Shown piece after piece: positions 44,073-52,129 of a DNA stretch of 64,000 bases. This DNA comes from Nitrospirota bacterium (GTDB taxonomy: Bacteria; Nitrospirota; Thermodesulfovibrionia; Thermodesulfovibrionales; UBA6898), in NCBI GenBank assembly GCA_016217675.1, contig JACRHC010000083.1:1-64000 (forward strand). The letters are read 5' to 3'. Each line of letters starts with the position of its first letter. The stretch's first letter is position 1. Both the position numbers and the translations under genes were made by a program. Below the pieces are notes generated by a model, which was not told the DNA's origin, ran no database searches, and saw nothing but the letters and a program-made list of their open reading frames with translations.

Positions 44073-45299
44073 CTATTTGAGGGGTATGGAAACGGTCAGG
44101 GAGAAGAGATTGCCATAGGTATTGTTGACCTTGATATCCCCTCCATGAGAACGGATGATATAGCGTGAGATGTAGAGGCCAAGCCCTTTTCCCTCAATCT
44201 TGGCATTTTTCGTATTCCTGCCCCGGTAAAAGGGATCAAAGATATGTTTCAGGTCATTCCGCTCAAGGGCTTTACAGGTATTCGTGATCGTCATGGATAT
44301 CTTCTTCTCATCCTTCTGGACTGACATGCTGATGGATCCATTGACAGGTGTATATTTCACAGCATTGTCCAAAAGATTCTCAATCGTCCTCCGAATAAGG
44401 GCCTCGTCACAATGGCAGAGAGCTGCATCCGTCTCAGACAGCGTAAATTTTATCCCCTGGTCCGCCATTGCCGCCGCATAGGTTTGTGCTACTGAAGCTA
44501 CGATCTTCACGATATCTACTTCATTTTTGAAAAGGTCAAGAGGTTTGAATTTGGACGAGGCAAGCAGATACAGATTATTCAGCAGGCCTATAATGCGGTC
44601 CACTTCCTTAAGACTGAGCTGGAGCGTATCCTTGTAATCCTCAATCGACCGTTCTTTCCTGAGAGTCACTTCAAGATTGCCCTTGAGCGATGCCAAAGGA
44701 GAACGCAGTTCGTGAGTAACATTGGACGAGAAGGTTTCCTGAAAGGTGAAGAAATCAGATATTTTCTCCATCGCATGATTCACAAGAAAACGGCTCGTAA
44801 GATAGGATAAGAAAACCATGCCCGGAAGAGCTACCAGGATCATATCGAGGAAGTTCTTCTCGTATTTCTGAGACTCGGCAAGCGACAGGGCTGCACGTCC
44901 CACATACGTCCCATCAAGGGAAAAGTAGGAGATAAGGTAATCTGTTGAACCGATCTTCTGTACGCTGAAGCCATCCTTTCCGGAAAAAGCCTTTTTCAGC
45001 AGAACAGGATTCACCTCAGGATAAAAATCCCCGGAATTTCTGGACGATACCACAATGGCCCCTTCCCTGTTGAGGATCTGAAAGAGGTGTTCATCCCAGA
45101 GGTTTTTGATCGGATCCAGGCCTGACCTCCTGTATTGATCAAGGAACTCGATCCTGATATCCTCCCGCATATGGCGTTTGGCACTCCCCATAATGCTCTG
45201 ATGCAGGAAGACATAGCTCAGGATCAGAATAATGGCATTGAAGATCAGGATAACAGAGGTAAAGATTATCGCAAGCCGCTTTTTTGTGGGAACAATCAT
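44073..45299 (-). CDS. membrane sensor histidine kinase of an OmpR-type pair
   Basis: A 408-residue kinase with a membrane helix near residues 9-32, a periplasmic sensor of about 130 residues and a second helix near 150-168. The HisKA box TFSSNVTHELRSPLASLKGNL puts the phospho-acceptor His near 197; HATPase boxes include ENLLDNAVKYTPVNG and GKGLGLYISRYII. The regulator gene ends 19 bp upstream, so they form a pair. The layout resembles CusS/heavy-metal sensors, but the signal is unknown. Confidence 0.9.
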   Translation of the reverse strand: MIVPTKKRLAIIFTSVILIFNAIILILSYVFLHQSIMGSAKRHMREDIRIEFLDQYRRSGLDPIKNLWDEHLFQILNREGAIVVSSRNSGDFYPEVNPVLLKKAFSGKDGFSVQKIGSTDYLISYFSLDGTYVGRAALSLAESQKYEKNFLDMILVALPGMVFLSYLTSRFLVNHAMEKISDFFTFQETFSSNVTHELRSPLASLKGNLEVTLRKERSIEDYKDTLQLSLKEVDRIIGLLNNLYLLASSKFKPLDLFKNEVDIVKIVASVAQTYAAAMADQGIKFTLSETDAALCHCDEALIRRTIENLLDNAVKYTPVNGSISMSVQKDEKKISMTITNTCKALERNDLKHIFDPFYRGRNTKNAKIEGKGLGLYISRYIIRSHGGDIKVNNTYGNLFSLTVSIPLK

Positions 45300-45318
45300 C
45301 GGGAAGACCCGGCGGAGC

Positions 45319-45984
45319 TCAGTTGTCGATCATATATCCGACGCCCCGTACACTCCGTATGAGGTTCAGGATATGTGCTTCGTCAAGTCTCTCCCTCAGT
45401 GACTTGATATGAACATCAACGATATTCGTATTGGGGTTGAAATCATATCCCCAGACATTTTCAAGGATCTGCGTACGGGAAAGCACGCGCCCCCTGTTCC
45501 TGAGAAGGTACACGAGAATGGCATATTCCTTGGGTCTAAGCAGAACCTCCTTGCCGCCGACATACACCCGGTGCGCAAGGGCGTCAATCTTCAGTTCCCC
45601 GCACACGAGCTCAGTCAGCTTATCCTGCTTGCGGCGAAGCAGAGCCCGCACCCGCGCAAGGAATTCATCAAAAGAAAAGGGTTTCGTCATGTAATCATCA
45701 GCGCCGCTGTCAAGACCGGTAACCTTGTCATTGATCGTATCTCGCGCAGTAAGCATCATGATCGGTGACTGAATTCCCTTTTTCCTGATCTCCCTGCAGA
45801 GTTCAATGCCGCTCATGTTAGGGAGCATAATGTCGAGGATAATGATGTCATACTCATTGACGGAAACAAGACTGAGACCCTCTTCCGCATCTACACTGTG
45901 GTCAATCGTATAATGTTCTTCCTCGAGCCCTTTTTTGATGAAGTTCGCTACACCCTTTTCATCTTCAACCAGCAGTATTCTCAT
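45319..45984 (-). CDS. OmpR/PhoB-type response regulator
   Basis: A 221-residue regulator. The receiver domain (1-115) has the acidic pair VEDEK, phospho-acceptor Asp in IILDIMLPNMSG near residue 51, the switch Thr in MLTARD and Lys in TKPFSFDE. The winged-helix DNA-binding domain (about 130-221) has LLRPKEYAILVYLLRNRG and VDVHIKSLRERLD. It is co-transcribed with the sensor kinase and starts five bases after the HAD gene stop. Confidence 0.94.
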   Translation of the reverse strand: MRILLVEDEKGVANFIKKGLEEEHYTIDHSVDAEEGLSLVSVNEYDIIILDIMLPNMSGIELCREIRKKGIQSPIMMLTARDTINDKVTGLDSGADDYMTKPFSFDEFLARVRALLRRKQDKLTELVCGELKIDALAHRVYVGGKEVLLRPKEYAILVYLLRNRGRVLSRTQILENVWGYDFNPNTNIVDVHIKSLRERLDEAHILNLIRSVRGVGYMIDN

Positions 45985-45989
45985 AGGTT

Positions 45990-46622
45990 TTATTGTATCA
46001 CACTTTCCGTCTTTTCCAAGTTTCGGAGGAACGACCTGACCATGTCAGGGGCCAGCCGTCCCCTGACATGGATCGTCTTCAGTCCGCTGTCTGATGCCCT
46101 CGCGACATTACCAATATTATCATCGACAAAAAGTGCCTCTCCTGGCTCTATGCCCATCTCGGTGCAGACATCGCTGAAGAGCGAGGCATCGCGCTTGCTC
46201 TTATGCATTACGAATGAATTGAATACCCGGTCAAAATGATGATAATACGGAGTTCTCCGGTCCAGTTCATCAAGCCAGTCTGTCTGGTCACTTAATATGC
46301 AGACCCTGATACCCGACAATCTGAGACTATCGGCCAGGGCAAGGACCTCAGGTCTCAGGATAAACCTCGACAGGATCTGCTCCCTGAGATATGCATTGTC
46401 ATCCCGGATACCGGTCCTCTGCCTTACTGCGTTCCAGAACTCCGCTTCTGTGGTTCTTCCGGTCACATACCCTATCTCATGTATGATCTCTTCTGCTGTC
46501 CTGAAGAATCCCTCGGGCTGAAGACCTCGCCTGGCCGCAACAGCCTTCAGGCCTTCATAAAACCCTTCATCAGCAATGACTCCACCGAAGTCCAGAAACA
46601 GAACCCTGATCATACCCTGCAT
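45990..46622 (-). CDS. HAD-superfamily hydrolase
   Basis: A 210-residue HAD phosphatase. Motif I is FLDFGGVIAD near residue 10; the second Asp is replaced by Gly (DFGG), as in epoxide-hydrolase-like/YihX members. Motif II is CILSDQTD, motif III Lys is in HKSKRDASLF, and motif IV is FVDDNIGNV. This pattern fits the YihX-like group that dephosphorylates sugar phosphates. An alternative ATG three codons in is equally good. Substrate unknown. Confidence 0.85.
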   Translation of the reverse strand: MQGMIRVLFLDFGGVIADEGFYEGLKAVAARRGLQPEGFFRTAEEIIHEIGYVTGRTTEAEFWNAVRQRTGIRDDNAYLREQILSRFILRPEVLALADSLRLSGIRVCILSDQTDWLDELDRRTPYYHHFDRVFNSFVMHKSKRDASLFSDVCTEMGIEPGEALFVDDNIGNVARASDSGLKTIHVRGRLAPDMVRSFLRNLEKTESVIQ

Positions 46623-46718
46623 GTCTCGCGCGTCCCGCTGAAGAGTGCATTAAGCAGATACCCGAATGAGACAAACCGGCAGTCCTCCCGTTCGGCAAAC
46701 AGTCTCCCAAGCATCCTG

Positions 46719-47135
46719 CTAATATCTTGGCTCGTATTTCTGGCCTTCGCAAATCTCCCGTTCTTCGTCCCTGATCAACTTGCCGTCCTCCCAGATCTTC
46801 TCGCGTATCTTCCTGCATTTGGTCCGCTCATTGTATCCGCGGGGTTCGGCATAATACCGTCCGCGCCGATCTTCAGTGTAATATTCGACCGGTTTATCAT
46901 GGTAATACGCTTCACGTCCGCCGCGGTATCCGATATCTGCAATCGTTGCACCTGTAATTGCGCCGATCAAACCGCCGATAACACCTCCCCGCCAGGGGTT
47001 CCTGTGGTCAAGAATGGCTCCTGCGACCCCTCCCACAGCAGCGCCAGTGCTCACCCCCTGCGAGTGGTAGGGAGTGCAGCCGAAGACCATACTGACAAAC
47101 AAAACACCGAGAACAAAACTGATGATCATCTTCAT
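46719..47135 (-). CDS. glycine-zipper lipoprotein
   Basis: From the ATG at 47135 (AGGAGG nine bases ahead) the protein has 138 residues. The signal peptide ends in lipobox VFGC near residue 20. A glycine zipper follows (about 28-66, with STGAAVGGVAGAIL and GGVIGGLIGAITGATIAD). The tail is charged and Tyr/Arg-rich (YYTEDRRGRYYAEPRG), ending in a CRKIREKIWEDGKLIRDE segment. Similar small surface or periplasmic proteins are common envelope proteins of unknown function. Confidence 0.82.
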   Translation of the reverse strand: MKMIISFVLGVLFVSMVFGCTPYHSQGVSTGAAVGGVAGAILDHRNPWRGGVIGGLIGAITGATIADIGYRGGREAYYHDKPVEYYTEDRRGRYYAEPRGYNERTKCRKIREKIWEDGKLIRDEEREICEGQKYEPRY

Positions 47136-47268
47136 AACCCTTTCCTCCTTTAACTTTATATATATAGATTTAACCATTCATTCTATTTCTTGTTTCATCT
47201 TACACACTTATGAGCAAAATTCAAATTAATTTTATTTCATAGCCCTGGCAACGCCCAGGCAGGTAAAG

Positions 47269-47298
47269 TTGACGACTTTCTAACTCCTGTGCTATTAT
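47269..47298 (+). promoter_or_regulatory. promoter of the DUF134-nifX-dsrE module
   Basis: TTGACG (47269-47274) and TATTAT (47293-47298) are 18 bp apart. The -10 box lies inside the left arm of the 42-bp palindrome, and transcription would start near its centre. Confidence 0.6.
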
Positions 47299-47325
47299 GT
47301 GCATATGCACAAAATAGCACAGGAG
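47284..47325 (+). promoter_or_regulatory. 42-bp near-perfect palindrome, probable operator
   Basis: Two 21-bp arms are inverted repeats with one mismatch, centred on TGTGCATATGCACA. The outer ends read CTCCTGTGCTATT and AATAGCACAGGAG. The palindrome covers the -10 box, the probable start point and the AGGAG ribosome site of the DUF134 gene (ATG at 47330). A bound regulator here would block transcription; in RNA the arms would also pair and hide the ribosome site. Confidence 0.8.
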
Positions 47326-47329
47326 TGTC

Positions 47330-47635
47330 ATGTCGCCGCGATATAAGAAGCCGAGGACCTGCGCATGCACATTCAAGGGGAAGGCATTTAAACCGATCGG
47401 CATTCCCTTTTCAGAAATTGAAAAGATCATGCTCTATCCCGACGAGCTCGAATCCCTGAAACTCTGCGATGTTGACGGCCTTTCGCAGGAGGAGGCCGGC
47501 AATAGTATGGGCATATCCCGGGGAACGGTTCAGCGAATCCTTGCCAGCGCCCGACGGAAAACTGCCAGCGCCCTTACGCAGTGCAAGGCCCTTGTTCTTG
47601 AAAAAACCGTCTGTAAAAAAGGAGAAGTAATATGA
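47330..47635 (+). CDS. DUF134 putative DNA-binding protein
   Basis: A 101-residue DUF134 protein. The N-terminal part has RYKKPRTCACTF and KPIGIPFSEIEKIMLYPDE; the C-terminal half is a sigma-region-4-like helix-turn-helix, DGLSQEEAGNSMGISRGTVQ. DUF134 proteins are small regulators commonly found beside NifX/NifB-domain and DsrE genes, as here. It probably binds the palindrome upstream of its own start (inference). The stop overlaps the next gene by 4 bp. Confidence 0.88.
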   Translation: MSPRYKKPRTCACTFKGKAFKPIGIPFSEIEKIMLYPDELESLKLCDVDGLSQEEAGNSMGISRGTVQRILASARRKTASALTQCKALVLEKTVCKKGEVI

Positions 47636-48015
47636 AAGTATGTTTCCCGGTTAAAGACTCACCCTCGCTTGAAAGTGAAGTCTATGGCCACTTCGGATCA
47701 GCCCCTTCCTTTGTGCTCGTCGATACGGAGACCAATAATCTGAAAGTGATCGGCAATGCTGATCAGCATCACACCCATGGCATGTGCAGTCCGCTCAAGG
47801 CATTGGGCGGCCATGACATTGACTGTGTGGTTGTCGGGGGTATAGGAGGGGGCGCTCTTATGAAGCTCAATCAATCAGGCATCAAGGTCTATAAGGCAAC
47901 CGCAAGGACGGTAGGTGAAAACCTCGACCTTTTTACTGCAGGCAACCTGTCTGCCTTCGTGCCGGGACATGTCTGCGGCGGACATGCAAACGGCTCGGCC
48001 TGCTCACATCACTGA
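47632..48015 (+). CDS. NifX/NifB-type dinitrogenase iron-molybdenum cofactor-binding domain protein
   Basis: A 127-residue protein of the NifX/NafY/NifB C-terminal fold (Nitro_FeMo-Co). Visible are the strand start KVCFPVKDSPSLES, GHFGSAPSFVLVD, VVVGGIGGGALMKLNQSGI and a Cys/His-rich tail (GHVCGGHANGSACSHH). These proteins bind metal clusters; many occur in organisms and loci without nitrogenase. No nif genes are in the window. The Cys/His tail suggests metal binding. Confidence 0.88.
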   Translation: MKVCFPVKDSPSLESEVYGHFGSAPSFVLVDTETNNLKVIGNADQHHTHGMCSPLKALGGHDIDCVVVGGIGGGALMKLNQSGIKVYKATARTVGENLDLFTAGNLSAFVPGHVCGGHANGSACSHH

Positions 48016-48043
48016 TCCAATACCTATAGAACAGGAGATCACC

Positions 48044-48418
48044 ATGGATAAAAAGAAATTCGTTTTCATCATCACCCAGTCATATGACAGGCCTGATCTT
48101 GTGGCAGGCGCATTCCAGCTCGCAACCAACATGAAGGCCTTTGATGCAGAAGTGGACTTCTTTCTTATGGATAACGGCGCCTTGTTAGGCAAAAAAGGCT
48201 TTGCCGAGACGCTCACGTATCAGAAGAAGGACGAGTTCTCGCCGCTTCATCAGCTCATGAAAACGCTCATCGAGGACTTTGACTGCAAGTTTTATATCTG
48301 CGCATCCTGCGTAAAGCACTATGAACTGGACAAGGCTGAACTGATCAAAAATGCATCAATCAAACCCGGTTCTTATTTAGGCGAGATGCTGATGGAACGG
48401 CAGGGGCTCACATTCTGA
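48044..48418 (+). CDS. DsrE-family sulfur-related protein
   Basis: A 124-residue protein started at an ATG with CAGGAG eight bases ahead. The DsrE fold is suggested by FVFIITQSYDRPDLVAGAFQ and a Cys pair in YICASCVKHYELDK, a possible persulfide carrier site. DsrE-like proteins move sulfane sulfur or act in small regulatory modules. It closes the DUF134-NifX-DsrE unit and its last 42 bp overlap the end of hypC on the opposite strand. Confidence 0.82.
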   Translation: MDKKKFVFIITQSYDRPDLVAGAFQLATNMKAFDAEVDFFLMDNGALLGKKGFAETLTYQKKDEFSPLHQLMKTLIEDFDCKFYICASCVKHYELDKAELIKNASIKPGSYLGEMLMERQGLTF

Positions 48419-48667
48419 TCCGATAGGCCCGGTTTCCATCTCTTTCGAAACATCCTCGATAATCGAGGAGATGACCTTCAGGGCCTCCTGCGCAGCAACT
48501 TCGTCAACCTTCTGGAGAGCGAACCCTGCATGCACCAGGACATAATCCCCAATTGCAACGTCTTCGGCCATCAGCATAAGGTTGATTTCCCTGCGTGCGC
48601 CGTATACGTCGACAACAGCCCTGAACTGGTCTTTCTCGATGACCTTTGAAGGAATGGCGAGACACAT
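48377..48667 (-). CDS. hypC: hydrogenase maturation chaperone HypC/HybG
   Basis: Small chaperone that carries the Fe(CN)2CO unit with HypD and docks on the hydrogenase large subunit. From the ATG at 48667 it has 96 residues starting MCLAIPSKVIE, with the essential Cys2 and a His in YVLVHAGFALQKVDEVAA. The last 25 or so residues go beyond the usual end and overlap the convergent DsrE gene by 42 bp. It is the last gene of the hydrogenase operon; hypABDEF are not in the window. Confidence 0.92.
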   Translation of the reverse strand: MCLAIPSKVIEKDQFRAVVDVYGARREINLMLMAEDVAIGDYVLVHAGFALQKVDEVAAQEALKVISSIIEDVSKEMETGPIGSECEPLPFHQHLA

Positions 48668-48680
48668 GGAATAGTATACC

Positions 48681-49235
48681 CTACATCCTTCCCCAGACGC
48701 TCTCGGCCAGGGAAATCTCATGCGGTAAAAGAGGCACCACATCACAGCCCAATCTCTTTAATTCATCAACGACCACCTCAACGAGATGGCCCATGCTCGC
48801 CCTCACCTCATCAGAAAGACCGATGACCATGACGATCTCCTTCGGCTCGATGCCGAACAGCACCAGTTTCTTCGGTATTTCATCTGTGAGGGTGGCAGCG
48901 GCAAGGAGATCAGATATGCCAAGCTGATGAGGTGATATTCTTGTCAGGAACTGGGCAGGCACGTCCTCTCCTTCTACCCTGAGCACCGTTCCCGGAGGGT
49001 TGCCGCTCTTTATCGCATCGATTATTATGAGGTAGTCCTTACCGGAAATATAGGAGAGAAGTTCGATTCCCGAAGTGCCGCCGTCAAGTATCTCGACATT
49101 CTCCGGAAACCGATACCTCTTCTCTAATTCCTCTACTGCCCTGATGCCGATCCCTTCGTCCATCATCAGGATACTGCCCACACCCATGACAAGGATCTTC
49201 GGCTGCGCTCCTGAAGATGACAGAGGAATTTCCAT
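48681..49235 (-). CDS. hybD: hydrogenase maturation endopeptidase (HyaD/HybD type)
   Basis: Removes the C-terminal tail of the large subunit after nickel insertion. The 184 residues show VMGVGSILMMDEGIGIRAVE with the first metal ligand Glu, DGGTSGIELL with the Asp, and a His in RISPHQLGISDLL. Its start abuts the large-subunit stop. Its target would be cleaved after His in DPCLACAIH, removing 15 residues. Confidence 0.93.
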   Translation of the reverse strand: MEIPLSSSGAQPKILVMGVGSILMMDEGIGIRAVEELEKRYRFPENVEILDGGTSGIELLSYISGKDYLIIIDAIKSGNPPGTVLRVEGEDVPAQFLTRISPHQLGISDLLAAATLTDEIPKKLVLFGIEPKEIVMVIGLSDEVRASMGHLVEVVVDELKRLGCDVVPLLPHEISLAESVWGRM

Positions 49236-50935
49236 CAGACAGCCTTTACCCTTACAATCTCATTCCGGTTCTTGTCCAGCACATGGATCGCACAGGCAAG
49301 ACAGGGGTCAAAGGAATGGATTGTCCTCAACACCTCAAGAGGCTTTTCAGGGTCCTTCACCGGAGTGCCTAACAGTGCAGACTCATAGGGACCGAGGGCG
49401 TCCTGACTGTTCCTCGGACCTGCATTCCAGGTGGACGGCACAACCGCCTGATAATTCTTGATCTTGCCGTTGTCGATCACGATCCAATGGGAAAGAATGC
49501 CTCTTGGCGCCTCATGATAGCCAAAACCTTTTTGAATTCCAGAGGGGAATGTCGGCACATTAAAGGTCTTTGTGTCACCCTTTGCGATATTTTCGATAAG
49601 GGCGTTCCACTGGTCTTTAAGCGTATCATAGAGCACTGCGCAGCGTATCGAACGGGCGCCGATCCTGCCGATAGTCGAATGCAGCGCTCCCACGCCGACC
49701 TTTGTTCCGGCAAGTGCGCTGATCGTATCGAGCATCTTTGTTGCGTATTTCTTTGTCGGCTCATGGCCTGCCGCAAACATGCAGAGGACATTTGCAAGCG
49801 GGCCAACCTGGGCAGGCTTGCCCATAAAGGTCGGAGACTTGACCCACGAATATTTCCCCTTGTCCTGAAAGTCCGTATATTTCGGGACCGTCTCTCCATC
49901 CCACGGATGTTTATCCCAGTCTCCGTCATACCAGGAGTGCTTGATGCTTTCCTTCACGTTTGTCTTAAAGAACTCATCGTTGTAACTGGTAATGGCCTTG
50001 AACTTTGATATGTCTCCATCAGGAATATAACCGCCGGGCAGCGCGAACTTTGTGCCCCTTGTGTCCATCGGCATATCAGGAGCTGACAGATAATTGGTCA
50101 CACCCTTTCCGTGTCCGGTCCAGTCGGCGTAGAATGCAGCAACTGCAGCAGTGTCGACAAGAAGAACGTTTTCAACAAAATCGCCGACCTTGTCAATAAG
50201 CGTCTTGATGAAATAGAGCCTCTCCATATTCAGTGTTGACTGACTGTCGAGGTTGATCGGATTGGAAACACCGCCGACCGCCATGTTCTGGATATGCGGG
50301 GTCTTTGATCCAAGGATAGCGACTACCTTGTTGATCTCCCTCTGATACTCAAGGGCCTGCAGGTAGTGATGTGCTGCGAGCATGTTCACTTCAGGAGCAA
50401 GCTTCATGGCGGGATGGCCCCAGTAACCGCTGCCATAGATGCCAAGCTGACCTGACCCGACAAAGGTCTTGAGCTTGTCCTGAGAAGCCTTCACTGCGTC
50501 GTAACTGTTGCCAGTCCAGGGAGAAAGCTTCTGGCCGAGGTTTGCAACGGCACGTGCATCTGCCTTCAGCGCAGATACAATATCGACCCAGTCAAGGGCT
50601 GCAAGATGATAGAAATGCACGATATGGTCATGAGTAGCATGAGCACCCATCATGAGGTTTCTGATAAACTGAGCGTTAAGCGGCACCTCCATCTGGAGTG
50701 CATTTTCGACCGAACGCACTGAAGCCAGTGCGTGAACGGTCGTTCAAACGCCGCAGAAACGTTGCGTAAATATCCAGGCTTCGCGCGGATCACGACCTTT
50801 CAGGATAGTCTCGATGCCTCTCCACATCTGGCCTGAAGACCAGGCATTTGTGACCTTGCCGTTGTCGATCTCGCAGTCTATTCGCAGGTGACCTTCAATC
50901 CTGGTGATAGGGTCGATCGTAATTCTCTTAGACAT
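49235..50935 (-). CDS. hybC: [NiFe] hydrogenase large subunit with in-frame TGA (probable selenocysteine)
   Basis: Catalytic subunit of a group 1 membrane-bound uptake hydrogenase, 566 residues if the TGA at 50744-50746 is read through. The N-terminal part has [11 protein letters not shown] and QRFCGV, then the TGA as residue 64, then [16 protein letters not shown]. In all ordinary homologues residue 64 is the second Cys of RxCGxCxxxH. The C-terminal motif DPCLACAIH (residues 543-551) keeps both Cys. Reading frame and conservation continue unchanged on both sides. A paired hairpin begins one base after the TGA. The ATG has GGAGG nine bases ahead. A simple nonsense mutation is the alternative. 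Confidence 0.88.
50707..50742 (-). promoter_or_regulatory. probable bacterial SECIS hairpin after the in-frame TGA
   Basis: Read on the minus strand, from one base after the TGA: CGACCG pairs with CGGTCG (6 bp), a 3-by-1 internal loop follows (TTC against T), then ACGCACTG pairs with CAGTGCGT (8 bp) around the loop GCTT. All 14 pairs are Watson-Crick. The loop starts 18 nt after the TGA and begins with G, within the range of bacterial SECIS elements bound by SelB. Confidence 0.8.
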
Positions 50936-50993
50936 AGAGTCCTCCTCCTGAGAGATAGTATTTTATAAACTGTGCTTTATACATGGATCGGAA

Positions 50994-52124
50994 TCAGTGC
51001 TCAGTTTCCGGAAAGACATTCAGGTATTTGACCGAGAATTTGAAACCCACGAAGGCAAAAGCGATCATGGCTGCAGTGAGAATGATCTCCATCAGCGAGG
51101 GGAAGTAATCCACCCCGAACCTCCCTGCGTATTCAGCCAGGCCGAAGATGCCGACATTCAATCGGTTGAGCAGAATGCCGGTGATAACCAGGATATTGAT
51201 CGCAAAGATGCTGGTCAGCCTTGTCCTGAAGTCCTTAACGGAAAGCAGTACAAGCGGTAAAATAACTCCGATCGCCATCTCCAGGAGATACATATTAGCC
51301 GTGAAGCTTCCCGTAAATGCGGCGCCGATGCCGGGACCGGACAGGAGGTCCCAGACCTTGAGCACGAAATAAAGGACCGCAACGATCAGCGATCCCCGCG
51401 CCATACCGGTCAGAATATCAACAGGCGGCTTATGTTTGAAAACCCTTGCGCTCAGGATCGTCTCAAAACTCACCATAGAAAGCCCCATCATGACTGCCGA
51501 GACAAGGAAGAGATACGGAAGTTTACTGCTGTACCAAAGCGGTGAAAGCTTTGACGGGATGATCAGGTAGACCGCCCCAAGGGAGGACTGGTGAAGCGTT
51601 GAAAGGAGCACGCCAAACAGGACGATCGGTATCATGATCGCGCTGATAAAACGGTACGCCCCGCTCATCTTCAGTCTCTCGAAGATCATGGGACTGGATT
51701 CTGCCGCAAGCGTTGTAGTATAGAGCACGACATGGATCGCAACAATAAACATGATCGAATTGATCTGCCACATGACCATCGGATGCCAGATGCGGAACGA
51801 TTGTCCGATGTCAAGGAAAATGGACGTTGCCGCAAGAACATATCCGAAAAAGGCATTCAGGACAGCAGCCCTTACAATGGGTTTGTACTTCTTCCAGTTC
51901 AGGAGATACACAGCGCCGGCAATGATAAAGCCGCCTGCAGCCATTGCCACACCGCCCAACACATCAAAGCCGATCCAGAAGCCCCAGGGCCAGATGTCAC
52001 TAAGGTTGGTCGCAGCGCCGAGCCCAAAGACCAGCCTGTACAGTGCCACCACTCCTCCCGCTGCCATGACAAGAAGCAGTCCCAGGGTCATAGGAGTCAT
52101 CATCTTAATGTCTTTATGGTTCAT
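50994..52124 (-). CDS. hybB: hydrogenase integral membrane subunit (HybB / NrfD family)
   Basis: A 376-residue membrane protein with about ten hydrophobic helices, starting MMTPMTLGLLLVMAAGGVVALYRL. Motifs such as GFWIGFDVLGGVAMAAGGF and SPMIFERLKMSG are NrfD/HybB-like. It links the periplasmic iron-sulfur subunit to the quinone pool. In the operon it lies between the ferredoxin-like subunit and the large subunit, as in the E. coli hyb order. No heme ligand function is expected. Confidence 0.9.
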   Translation of the reverse strand: MNHKDIKMMTPMTLGLLLVMAAGGVVALYRLVFGLGAATNLSDIWPWGFWIGFDVLGGVAMAAGGFIIAGAVYLLNWKKYKPIVRAAVLNAFFGYVLAATSIFLDIGQSFRIWHPMVMWQINSIMFIVAIHVVLYTTTLAAESSPMIFERLKMSGAYRFISAIMIPIVLFGVLLSTLHQSSLGAVYLIIPSKLSPLWYSSKLPYLFLVSAVMMGLSMVSFETILSARVFKHKPPVDILTGMARGSLIVAVLYFVLKVWDLLSGPGIGAAFTGSFTANMYLLEMAIGVILPLVLLSVKDFRTRLTSIFAINILVITGILLNRLNVGIFGLAEYAGRFGVDYFPSLMEIILTAAMIAFAFVGFKFSVKYLNVFPETEH

Positions 52125-52129
52125 GGCGG

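Noticed and set aside
49235-50935. Two separate genes or a pseudogene for the hydrogenase large subunit
   Set aside because: The two parts share one frame, join exactly at a conserved Cys position, and no other damage is present. The hairpin after the TGA favours selenocysteine.
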